Made by a program: the position numbers and the translations under genes
Notes under the pieces: model-generated
What the model was told of the DNA's origin: nothing
What the model saw: the letters and a program-made list of their open reading frames with translations, nothing else
The model's database searches: none
Part shown: positions 52,589 through 60,742 of the stretch, piece after piece
Layout: each line of letters begins with the position of its first letter
How positions within the stretch are numbered: the stretch's first letter is position 1
Assembly: GCF_029581355.1 (NCBI RefSeq)
Contig: NZ_CP120849.1
Coordinates: 1,706,501 to 1,770,500, forward strand
Length of the DNA: 64,000 nucleotides
Reading direction: 5' to 3'
DNA from: Parabacteroides chongii
GTDB taxonomy: Bacteria > Bacteroidota > Bacteroidia > Bacteroidales > Tannerellaceae

Positions 52589-53656
52589 ATGAAAAAATTA
52601 GATTCAAAATCCATGGCAGAGAATAATGATCAAATAATAGACTCTCACTCTTTTGATTTTATCAAAGAGATAAAATGCATCATTGATGCAGGTAGAACTA
52701 CGGCTTATGCAGCAGTGAATACGGCAATGATTACTACCTATTGGAATATAGGCAGGCGTATCGTGGAAGAAGAACAGCATGGAAAAGAGCGTGCCGAATA
52801 TGGTAAGGAATTGATTAAAATGCTTGCTCAGGAACTGACACATGAGTATGGGAGTGGATTTTCCGATCGTTATCTACGGGCATTCCGACAGTTTTATATA
52901 ATAGTCCCGAATTATGAGATTTGGAAATCACGATTTCCAAATCTTACCTGGACGCATATATACCAAACTCTTCGGGTCGGGGATGAGGCGGCTGTCCGCT
53001 GGTATCTGGAAAACGCATCGCAGCAAATGTGGAGCGTACGTACATTGAGCCGGAATATCTCGACACAATATTATGAGCGTCATTTTAAGCAGCCGATATT
53101 ATCTGAAGAAAATATGAAAGCGGCTGTTCCGCAGAAAGAAGAAATCCTGAAAAGTCCGTTAGTGGCAGAGTTTCTCGGTTTTAAATCTGATGAAAGTTTT
53201 TCAGAGCGCAAGTTGGAATCTAGTATCATCACACATTTGCGAGACTTCCTAATGGAGCTTGGACGTGGTTTTGCCTTTGTTGCCCGACAGCAACATATTC
53301 GCACTGATGCCGAGGACTATTTCATTGATCTCGTATTCTATAATGTAGTACTGAAATGTTATGTGCTCGTGGACTTGAAAGTCGGAAAGATAACGCATCA
53401 AGACGTAGGGCAGATGGATATGTATGTACGTATGTATGACGAACTGAAACGAACGGAAGGTGATAATCCGACCATTGGAATTGTTCTCTGTTCGGAAACA
53501 GACGCAGACATTGCGCGCTATTCAATACTGAAAGGCAACGAGCAGATATTCGCGACTAAATACAAACTCTATCTCCCCACCGAAGAACAGTTGCGACGGG
53601 AGATAGAAAGACAAAAAGAACTTTATCTGTTGCAACATACACAAATAAAGGGGTGA
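52589..53656 (+). CDS. DUF1016/YhcG-family PDDEXK nuclease
   Basis: 355 residues. N-terminal DUF1016_N helical domain (about 30-175: IDAGRTTAYAAVNTAMITTY, YGSGFSDRYLRAFRQFYIIV, VRWYLENASQQMWSVRTLSR) and a C-terminal PDDEXK-type nuclease domain (about 205-340) with FIDLVFYNVVLKCYVLVDLK, which supplies the Asp and the D-x-K pair. Related genes often sit in type I restriction loci or stand alone as suspected defence or selfish genes, but no hsd genes are present here. Flanked by a repeat-rich region and by a terminator. Confidence 0.9.
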   Translation: MKKLDSKSMAENNDQIIDSHSFDFIKEIKCIIDAGRTTAYAAVNTAMITTYWNIGRRIVEEEQHGKERAEYGKELIKMLAQELTHEYGSGFSDRYLRAFRQFYIIVPNYEIWKSRFPNLTWTHIYQTLRVGDEAAVRWYLENASQQMWSVRTLSRNISTQYYERHFKQPILSEENMKAAVPQKEEILKSPLVAEFLGFKSDESFSERKLESSIITHLRDFLMELGRGFAFVARQQHIRTDAEDYFIDLVFYNVVLKCYVLVDLKVGKITHQDVGQMDMYVRMYDELKRTEGDNPTIGIVLCSETDADIARYSILKGNEQIFATKYKLYLPTEEQLRREIERQKELYLLQHTQIKG

Positions 53657-53752
53657 ATGGAAATGAAACCCACCGATGAATGCAAAATGAATGTAGGAAT
53701 GGACAATCCTGCAGTGTAAAAAAAACTCCTTGTAGGGGGGGAGCGAATAAAG

Positions 53753-53788
53753 AAAGCCCGGCCGGAATAAACCAGTCGGGCTTTTTTT
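53753..53788 (+). terminator. Intrinsic terminator after the nuclease gene
   Basis: Stem AAAGCCCG / CGGGCTTT (53753-53760 with 53777-53784), loop about 16 nt, followed by Ts. It could also stop minus-strand transcription weakly. Confidence 0.8.
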
Positions 53789-53885
53789 GCCTGTTTTTGC
53801 TCTTCGCAGAGGTAGAACAGAAGAACTTTATTTCATTACTTTAGTATTAATACTGATCGCTTGTTCGCCCTCGCGGGGTAATTAT

Positions 53886-53912
53886 CAGGGGGCGGGTAAA
53901 CCCCGCCCTGAC
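53886..53912 (-). terminator. GC-rich hairpin after the DUF6383-like gene
   Basis: A strong hairpin (left arm near TCAGGGGGCGGG, right arm near CCCCGCCCTGA, loop about 4 nt) about 40 bp beyond the DUF6383-like stop on the minus strand. There is no T run after it, so it may protect the 3' end of an abundant mRNA or end transcription inefficiently. Confidence 0.5.
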
Positions 53913-53953
53913 GATGCGCGGTCAATTTAAATTTATTGATTATAAATAGTTAC

Positions 53954-56900
53954 TTATTTTACAATTGCTTTAACAGCAGCTTCGCCTTCAATGGCTACTA
54001 CAACTACACCTGCCGGAGCAGCAATTGTAGCTTCGTCTGAAGCGATTACTGTGTTAGCAACTGTCTGACCAAGTACGTTGCTGATAGCAACTTTCTTACC
54101 GGCTGCACCCTTAACGATTACGGCACCGTTTGTAGCGATAACCTTAACAGAAGAAGCAGCTTCGATAGATTCGTTAGCTACAGGAGCTTCAGACTGTTCT
54201 ACGTTTACAACCAAAGCCTTGGCAGCATCGGCAGTGAAGCCTAAGAAGCCGTTCAGGTTGAACAGATACTCTCTGTCGTTTACGCTCTTGATTACGTATT
54301 CGCCTTCAGATTCTTTAGTCTGCTGTACGATATTGAACTTGAAGTTGTTCAGACCGCCCAGAGTTTCTTTAGTCTTGTTTACTGTTACAGCAGCATCTTT
54401 TCCGCCTACAGTTGTAGCCAATGTATCGGAAGCAACCAGCGTAGCAGCACGGAAGATAGCTTTTGCATATTCATTTTCACCGTCTTTCAACAGGTAATTT
54501 CTGTTGCCTTCAGCGCTTGCAGTACCATTGTTATAGTAGTCGGCAGAGTCTTTTGCATTGTACATGAAGTTACCTTTGTGAGAGATATAGAATGCAGGTA
54601 CAATAGCGTCAGTGTCAGCAGTATCCAACTTGAAAGTCAGCTGTTCTGCGTTGTAAGCCGATTTCAGTGTGCTAACCGGAGCGATGATACCTTCATACAG
54701 AGTAGAATCCATAGCTACATAACCTCTATTGCTGGCGTTCAGTGCTACGTAGTTAGGTTCATGCTTCAAGCTCGGAGTCAGTTCTTCCGGTTCGATTGTC
54801 AGAGCATAGTCAGCAGTGTAATCGTAGAATACGGAAACACCGTTAGCATCGTTATCAACAGTTGCTTTAGTTCCATTGACAGAGAATGTCTTAACATTTT
54901 CGTCTGCAACAACATCGCGATATTCAGTATTACCATCTTTTACTTCGATCAACGAATAAGTGCCGTTCTTGTTCGCTTTGATCAAGAACAACTGAGCATC
55001 TGCTGCATCTTCGCATTCTTCTGTTTGCAAAGTGCTGGCAGGATCAGCATTAGTAGCATCAACATCCAAATAAGTTTTATCTACGCCATACTGTTTGAAG
55101 CTGAAAAGAGAAACTTTGATTGTATCACCGTTCAGTTTGTATTCTACTTTCTTGTCTGTTGCATTGTAGTATGCATAGTCGTTGTAAGCAACAAAAGGTT
55201 TTACTTCAGACTTAACGACAGTCCACAGATAAGTATCAGCTACGTCTTTGTGCATTGCTAAAGTAGGTGCAGTTGTACCTTTACCCAGATACAATTTGTC
55301 AGCAATCAGCGGATTGCTTGAAGTGGCAACGAACTTCATCAAACCTGAGTTATCCAGTTCGTCTGTCACGAAACCGGCTGTCGGGTTAACAGTTGCTTCT
55401 GTCAGTTCGATGGTTGTGCCGTCCAGATCAGCAGCAGTCGAAGATGTTTCATATTCTTTAGAATCCTTGTCTACCCAAGCATAACCGAATGTTTTATCAG
55501 CATTTTCAATCACCTCATACTGATTATCTTTACCTGCAATCTTAACCAACTGAACAGTAAATTTCTGGTCGGCCAAGTCTCTGTTCTGGAATGTGAAGCT
55601 GTTGGCATCCTTGTCAGCATCAACAATAATCCACTGGTTTTCCGGAGCATCCAGGTTTACGAAATCAGCACCCTGAGCGAAGAACACTTCCGTTTTACCG
55701 TTCACACCCAGATACTTGTTGTATTCAGATACAGTAGCATCTTTGTTACCTGCATTCTTGCTTAAGAACTTGATATTGAATACAGATGCTTTATCTGTAG
55801 ATAACAGTTTGTCTATTGTTTGCAGGTTAGCAGCATCGATAGTACAAGTTGAAGTGTAGCTGTCGAAGTTTGCATTGCTTTCCAGTACGGTTGTTACATA
55901 TTTACCCTGCTGGTCGTTCAAGGCTGCGATGATCAATTCACCGGCAATTGTTTTAACAGATTTTCCGTCTTTTGAAACGAAACTAGCGCCTGTCAATGAC
56001 AATTGATAGTCTGTTGTATTGTTGTATTCCAACTCTACGCTGAAAGCGGCATTGTTGCTCAATACATATCCTTTCTTTATTGCCGTTAAATCAGGTGTAG
56101 TCAACAACATAGAACCCTTTACGTTCACAAAACCGAAACCTTCACCGGCATCTATGTTCAAATCATTAATCTTGTAGTTTGACTTCGGATCAGCAGCGAT
56201 GAATGTACAGCTCTTGAAATCAGCTAAATTATCAATCACGTCCTTCTCATCCAATGACTTTGGCCAACTGGTTGCAAAGTAAACACCTTCTGTTGACCCA
56301 GTTACTTTCCTTGTGTCCACATTAAACGCTTTCAGCGCACCTGCAAACGGATTGTTTGTCGATTTGTCATACTTCAAAGTGAAAGCGCCTTTAGCTGCGT
56401 TGTTCAGGTTGGATGCAGTTACTGAGGTTGGGGCAATTGAATAAAGGATAAATTTACCGCCTCCATTTTTAGCATCAGAGAATGTTATGCTTTTGTCTGC
56501 TAGTTTTAAACCTCCGGTGGCTTCGGTTGCACCATTAATAGTAAAGACTGTCCCTAAACTATAAGGGGCTTTCATGTCATTAGCACATGCGAAATTAGAG
56601 AAAGTCCCGTTGATGTCAGAATAGTTAGTTAAAAGAGTTGCTTTATCACTTTGCAACGTCAATTTTTTACCTGTTCCTAAATTCTCGAAAGTGTAAGTGT
56701 AAGTATAGGCATCAGCTTTACCAGCCTTAGTTTGTGTCACTTTCCAGATGTAGTTCTTTTCTGTGTCTCCACTTTCAAAAACTACTCCCAAGTCATTATC
56801 TACACTCGCCAATGCTTTAGTGGCATTTGCGGTTATTTCAGCATCGGTAGCTCCTTTTGAAAATCCCATTACAATGTCATCGACTGAAGCATCGTTAGAA

Positions 56901-57058
56901 TTATCCTCATCCTGCACTACAAAGTAGGTCCCATTTTTGAATACGGAAATAGGATTTCCCAACGGCAATTTTGTTTCGCCAGCCGCATTTGCTACACTTA
57001 CCAACGAGCCACCCACCAGCAGCCCGAAGGTCAATAAAGTAGAAAACTTTTTGTTCAT
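53954..57058 (-). CDS. Large secreted DUF6383-like protein with T9SS-like C-terminal domain
   Basis: 1034 residues. Signal peptide (about 1-25, ending SVANA), then a long, repeat-like, beta-rich body rich in Ala, Asp, Asn, Lys and Thr with many short strands and no catalytic motif. The last 65 or so residues (SVKVIATNGAVIVKGAAGKK, then VAISNVLGQTVANTVIAS) follow the layout of type IX secretion C-terminal sorting domains or the DUF6383 end domain. Surface delivery is therefore likely; the T9SS machinery itself is not in the window. Function unknown: adhesin, S-layer-like or glycan-binding roles are possible. The gene stands alone, with a leader of about 370 nt predicted. Confidence 0.8.
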   Translation of the reverse strand: MNKKFSTLLTFGLLVGGSLVSVANAAGETKLPLGNPISVFKNGTYFVVQDEDNSNDASVDDIVMGFSKGATDAEITANATKALASVDNDLGVVFESGDTEKNYIWKVTQTKAGKADAYTYTYTFENLGTGKKLTLQSDKATLLTNYSDINGTFSNFACANDMKAPYSLGTVFTINGATEATGGLKLADKSITFSDAKNGGGKFILYSIAPTSVTASNLNNAAKGAFTLKYDKSTNNPFAGALKAFNVDTRKVTGSTEGVYFATSWPKSLDEKDVIDNLADFKSCTFIAADPKSNYKINDLNIDAGEGFGFVNVKGSMLLTTPDLTAIKKGYVLSNNAAFSVELEYNNTTDYQLSLTGASFVSKDGKSVKTIAGELIIAALNDQQGKYVTTVLESNANFDSYTSTCTIDAANLQTIDKLLSTDKASVFNIKFLSKNAGNKDATVSEYNKYLGVNGKTEVFFAQGADFVNLDAPENQWIIVDADKDANSFTFQNRDLADQKFTVQLVKIAGKDNQYEVIENADKTFGYAWVDKDSKEYETSSTAADLDGTTIELTEATVNPTAGFVTDELDNSGLMKFVATSSNPLIADKLYLGKGTTAPTLAMHKDVADTYLWTVVKSEVKPFVAYNDYAYYNATDKKVEYKLNGDTIKVSLFSFKQYGVDKTYLDVDATNADPASTLQTEECEDAADAQLFLIKANKNGTYSLIEVKDGNTEYRDVVADENVKTFSVNGTKATVDNDANGVSVFYDYTADYALTIEPEELTPSLKHEPNYVALNASNRGYVAMDSTLYEGIIAPVSTLKSAYNAEQLTFKLDTADTDAIVPAFYISHKGNFMYNAKDSADYYNNGTASAEGNRNYLLKDGENEYAKAIFRAATLVASDTLATTVGGKDAAVTVNKTKETLGGLNNFKFNIVQQTKESEGEYVIKSVNDREYLFNLNGFLGFTADAAKALVVNVEQSEAPVANESIEAASSVKVIATNGAVIVKGAAGKKVAISNVLGQTVANTVIASDEATIAAPAGVVVVAIEGEAAVKAIVK

Positions 57059-57434
57059 AATCTTAAAATTAATTGTTTATAAAATAGAGTAAAAAAACGT
57101 CTAACAATTAATTTTACGAAGGGGGGAACACCCCCGCGAATGATTATGAACGGGCATAAAAAAGGCGCGGGCGTGTCTATTATTTGCTCAGAGGCTCTAG
57201 CAAAGCCCGTACAACAATAATAGAACAACAGCTCGCGCCTATACGATATAATAACAATCCTCCCATAAAAATGGTGGATACACTTATACGTAATCAGCGC
57301 AAGCATTTACTGTCCATTATTCCGTTGTACTAAAAATTTGCTAGATTTCTGAACAAGAATAATCTTCGTAAAATGCTTGCAATATGTAATTGAAACCGCT
57401 TTATCGTGAGCCGCTGCCCACTACGGAATCGTTG
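57059..57434 (-). other. Long structured 5' leader of the DUF6383-like gene
   Basis: A predicted leader of about 370 nt with several stem-loops. GGCGCG (57164-57169) pairs with CGCGCC (57234-57239); inside it CTATTATT (57177-57184) pairs with AATAATAG (57216-57223), and within that a hairpin (TTGCT 57184-57188 / AGCAA 57199-57203, plus AGA/TCT) closes the apex. A separate hairpin GGGGG-GAACA-CCCCC (57121-57135) lies 63 nt before the ATG. ACGGGC (57150-57155) could also pair with GCCCGT (57205-57210), giving alternative folds. A cis-acting RNA element, possibly a thermometer or riboswitch-like control, is a reasonable guess. No coding sequence is supported here. Confidence 0.6.
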
Positions 57435-57442
57435 CAAAGGTA
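57435..57442 (-). promoter_or_regulatory. Predicted -7 box of the DUF6383-like gene
   Basis: The minus strand reads TACCTTTG, the strongest -7 match seen in the 762-bp gap. It implies a transcription start near 57428. The remaining part of the gap (57443-57724) is AT-rich and shows nothing recognisable. Confidence 0.5.
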
Positions 57443-57724
57443 AAGAGCTTTTCTGAATCAACAAGTAAAAAACCTCATATTTTTCCGAAATAGGTGTTTT
57501 ATAGAACGAAACAACACGATTTATGCAACATATTCCCCTGTTTGGGCGATAAATAGGAATTATAATTTGTTGATTTCCTCTACGGATAAACCGGTGCAAC
57601 ATTTTCGGTGTTTATTCTAAACGTCCGGCGCACTTTTTATATATTTACCCTCATTTTGTTCCATATTAGCTCTCTTTTTACCCTTGTTTTGTGATTTTGC
57701 GGATATGGTTTGATGTAAACAAGT

Positions 57725-57763
57725 AACAGGTGAATGCAAAAACACTTGTTGCATTCACCTGTT
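57725..57763 (-). terminator. Long perfect hairpin after the C1 peptidase gene
   Basis: A 15-bp perfect stem (AACAGGTGAATGCAA / TTGCATTCACCTGTT) with a 9-nt loop, 58 bp beyond the peptidase stop. A T run is lacking on both sides, so it is a terminator-like or mRNA-stabilising structure. Confidence 0.65.
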
Positions 57764-57820
57764 CCCCGTTTGATTTATAAGATGTGTGGTTACTAAATGA
57801 ACTCAATGAATGATATTCCC

Positions 57821-58990
57821 TTATAAACTTAATTTTGTTCGGATCGCTTTCGGGATTGCGTCCTTGTGTACCATTACATAAATGGTCTTGGCGCGGACGA
57901 AGCTTTCTGACATATTCAGATAACCACCGAACTTATTGCGGTCTGTGCCCCAGGAGTTTTTGGTGATGTAATATTTTGTACCGTTCTGGTCTTTGGCGAT
58001 ACCGGTCAGATGCATCAGATGGTCGTCGGTAGTGACGAATGCTTCGAAACCTTCTTGACGAATCTCAGGAGTTACTTTGATTTCGGGGTAAGGCTGCTCG
58101 AATTTATACACTTCTTCCAGACGTTCTTTCTCGTCCATCTTCTCGAAACGGGCACGGTCGGTATTGGAGAAGTCTTCCACCTTCTTTACTTCCGGGTTGA
58201 TGGCTACGCCATTCTTGAAAGAGAAGCCTTTTTCGCTTACGTCACCGTCCCAACATACGGTGAAACCGTTGTTTAAGGCATAATCTACCGTTTCGATCAT
58301 CTCGTCGAGCGGCAGGTTGTACATCAGGGAATGTTCCCAGTTGTCCGGTACTTCCACATCGAATTTTTTATAATAAGGATGATGGGTGAAACTTGTCAGT
58401 TCGATATAATCATCCATATTTAATCCTAATGATTCGGCAAACGACTTGGGAGTGTATTCTTTTCCTTTGTATGTGAATTTTGCCGGCAGTTCTCCCAGAT
58501 AGGTATCGAACAGGTTCTTGATCAGTTTGTCGTATTCAGGACTACGTTTTTTGTTTTTTACGGCAACATCGGCAATAGCTTTCATATATTGAACCATTTC
58601 ACCGTGGTTGTGGCGGTCGGAATCATAATTGATTCCTTTATAAACTTCTTCCGGAACGATACCGACCTGGCGGTAGGCGTTCATGAAAGTATGCGAAAGG
58701 CTACCCTGTCCGATATTCCCATCACCACGACGCAGGTAATTATCCTGTAACTGGTTCATGTATTTCTGGCGGACAATGAACATTTCGGACAGGTCGTATT
58801 CGCCTTTACCCATACGTAATAGCTCCGACTCCATGAATGAGGTAGTGGCGAAACACCAGCAAGTACCGGTAGCAGCCTGGTTCTTTACCGGGGTAGCCGG
58901 AACGGTCACCACTTCGGTAAACTGATAACCTTGTGCAAACGCGCTGAAAGTGGAAAGCAGCAAGGCACAAGAGATAAATAGTGCTTTCAT
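57821..58990 (-). CDS. C1-family aminopeptidase (bleomycin hydrolase/PepC-like), secreted
   Basis: 389 residues with signal peptide (about 1-19, ending FSAFA). The papain-like site is intact: oxyanion Gln38 in KNQAATGTCWCF, nucleophile Cys44, and near the C terminus the catalytic His in DDHLMHLTGIAKD and Asn in ITKNSWG. It is shorter than classical PepC of about 450 residues, as usual for the exported Bacteroidales branch. It would trim peptides in the periplasm, working with the C69 dipeptidase whose gene lies 36 bp upstream in the same operon. Confidence 0.93.
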   Translation of the reverse strand: MKALFISCALLLSTFSAFAQGYQFTEVVTVPATPVKNQAATGTCWCFATTSFMESELLRMGKGEYDLSEMFIVRQKYMNQLQDNYLRRGDGNIGQGSLSHTFMNAYRQVGIVPEEVYKGINYDSDRHNHGEMVQYMKAIADVAVKNKKRSPEYDKLIKNLFDTYLGELPAKFTYKGKEYTPKSFAESLGLNMDDYIELTSFTHHPYYKKFDVEVPDNWEHSLMYNLPLDEMIETVDYALNNGFTVCWDGDVSEKGFSFKNGVAINPEVKKVEDFSNTDRARFEKMDEKERLEEVYKFEQPYPEIKVTPEIRQEGFEAFVTTDDHLMHLTGIAKDQNGTKYYITKNSWGTDRNKFGGYLNMSESFVRAKTIYVMVHKDAIPKAIRTKLSL

Positions 58991-59026
58991 AAGATATGAT
59001 TTAATGATATGTATATAATTCAGTAT

Positions 59027-60637
59027 TTAAAACCCTCTTGCGAACATCTTCCAGAACTCGTCTGCCATATCTTCCCAGCGCTGCATGGTTGCTCCGGCAA
59101 AGTCGGAAGTATAGCCGGTCAGGAAAGTATTGGCGGCTTCGCTGCCTTTTGCCTGCTGTATCTCTTGGTACTGGCTTTCGACAAAAGGTAATTCCCGCTG
59201 TCCTTTCTCCTCGAAATGGGTGATGGCTGCCTGCATTTTCTCTTTTGTCAGTCCCCAGCGGACAGTTGCCAGTTTGTTGGCTTCACGGAACGACCAGATG
59301 GCTGCATCTTTCCGGTGACGGTGCTGCCCGCAGATACCGAAGCTGGGCGGAAGTGCGGTGGTTCCGGAGAAAATAGGAATACGGGGACTCTGTCCCGGAT
59401 TATCGAAAGATAACCAGGCAACACCACCTACAGCATCAGGTAGCCAGCTGCGCAACTGGATCACATGCGAATAAGAACATTGCGGAACAGCTACCAGGCG
59501 GTTACGGTCCACAGTACCGTCTTTGACACCGTTCAGCATATTGATCATGTCTGTCGTCATCCAGGGATTGGCTGCCGGACTTGTTATCGTGTCTTTCTCC
59601 GTACTGTCTTTCTTTTTGGCGAGGATTTTCAGATTCTTCGTCGTATTCCAGTCCGTCCCTTCGTAGGTAGCACGCAAAAGCGCCATTACATCGGTGGCGG
59701 CAACCGGTTTATCCGGCTTGACGCTCAACGGAAGCTCTTCCGAATCGTAAGCCAGTTTCAGGGAAGGAGCCAGGCTGTTCAGGATAAAGAACTCACGCAG
59801 GCTGAAAGATTTCGGTTCGCCGAAATAATTTCCGCCACTGTAAGCCTTCCAGAAGCGGAACGGCTCTTTTCCATCCCATAATTCCATCTTTTTAGCGACT
59901 TCGAACACGTTATCCGAAGCCATATAATTGTCTTTATCCTTTAAATCGAGCGTGGAGATGCGGGAAATATTCGCCGAAACGCTGACATGGTCGTCCGGTA
60001 TACGAACTGCAGCCCACACACCGCCGATCTTGTCGGGGCCTTCTCCGAATATCTCGAATATCCACACTTCGTTCGGGTCGGCGATGGTCAGACATTCGCC
60101 GGAATCACCGTAACCGTATTCTTTCACCAGTTTACCCATCAGGCGGATGGCGTCGCGGGCTGTCGAACAACGTTGCAGGACGATCTTTTCCAGTTCTTCG
60201 ATCATGAACATACCGTTCTTGTTTACCAGCTCTTTCCGTCCGGAAATCGTGGTTTCACCGATACCCAGCTGCTTTTCGTTCAGACAAGGGTAAGAGGTAT
60301 TCAGGAACTGATAGGTGGAGCGTGCCTGGGGAATATTCCCTTTCAGTTCCACATTTGTCAGGTCATTCGGATATTCGGTGTGCATCCGTCCGTTGTAGAT
60401 GGCAACGGTTGTGTCGCGGTCGTAAGTGGCTGCCGGGACGATTTCCATCCAGGTGCGGTAGTTTCCGTCACAGGTGTGGCTCGTCATGACCGAACCGTCC
60501 GTCGACGCTTTTTTGCCGACCATAATACTTGTACAGCTCTCCGGTGTATTGACCGGCCGGGCATATTCTATTTCCTGCGCAGTGGTGATGAGACAGTGGC
60601 AGATAAGTGTAAGAATAAGGATAAACAATCTGTTCAT
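59027..60637 (-). CDS. C69-family dipeptidase, secreted
   Basis: 536 residues from the ATG at 60637 (MNRLFILILTLICHCLITTA), chosen because it begins a signal peptide; an in-frame start at 60733 would put a long, polar extension in front of it. The N-terminal nucleophile hydrolase site is Cys35 in PESCTSIMVGKKASTDGS, which would become the new N terminus after processing. C69 enzymes of the PepD type split dipeptides. It is the first gene of a two-gene peptidase operon with the C1 aminopeptidase and has a TAGATTTG -7 box at 60703-60710. Confidence 0.93.
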   Translation of the reverse strand: MNRLFILILTLICHCLITTAQEIEYARPVNTPESCTSIMVGKKASTDGSVMTSHTCDGNYRTWMEIVPAATYDRDTTVAIYNGRMHTEYPNDLTNVELKGNIPQARSTYQFLNTSYPCLNEKQLGIGETTISGRKELVNKNGMFMIEELEKIVLQRCSTARDAIRLMGKLVKEYGYGDSGECLTIADPNEVWIFEIFGEGPDKIGGVWAAVRIPDDHVSVSANISRISTLDLKDKDNYMASDNVFEVAKKMELWDGKEPFRFWKAYSGGNYFGEPKSFSLREFFILNSLAPSLKLAYDSEELPLSVKPDKPVAATDVMALLRATYEGTDWNTTKNLKILAKKKDSTEKDTITSPAANPWMTTDMINMLNGVKDGTVDRNRLVAVPQCSYSHVIQLRSWLPDAVGGVAWLSFDNPGQSPRIPIFSGTTALPPSFGICGQHRHRKDAAIWSFREANKLATVRWGLTKEKMQAAITHFEEKGQRELPFVESQYQEIQQAKGSEAANTFLTGYTSDFAGATMQRWEDMADEFWKMFARGF

Positions 60638-60692
60638 GTGTTTGTCATTTGATTTAGTGCCTAAAGATACAAACTGTATCGGAATAAATCCA

Positions 60693-60710
60693 TATATTTG
60701 CCCAAATCTA
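60693..60710. promoter_or_regulatory. Back-to-back promoters for GH20 (+) and the peptidase operon (-)
   Basis: TATATTTG on the plus strand (60693-60700) and TAGATTTG on the minus strand (60703-60710) are separated by 2 bp. Each fits TAnnTTTG and lies at a suitable distance from its gene (43 bp to the GH20 ATG, 66 bp to the C69 ATG). Polymerase could occupy only one at a time, so the two units should compete. Confidence 0.5.
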
Positions 60711-60742
60711 AGATGTGTACGATAACATAACAATTATAATCC

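Noticed and set aside
53954..57058. Several long open frames on the plus strand opposite the DUF6383-like gene (for example 54578-55261)
   Set aside because: They mirror the codon bias of the real gene, lack ribosome sites and show no domain; the secreted protein on the minus strand is clearly real.
57055..57602. Small minus-strand frames of 83 and 90 codons in the leader of the DUF6383-like gene
   Set aside because: No ribosome site or family resemblance; the region is better explained as a structured leader and promoter.
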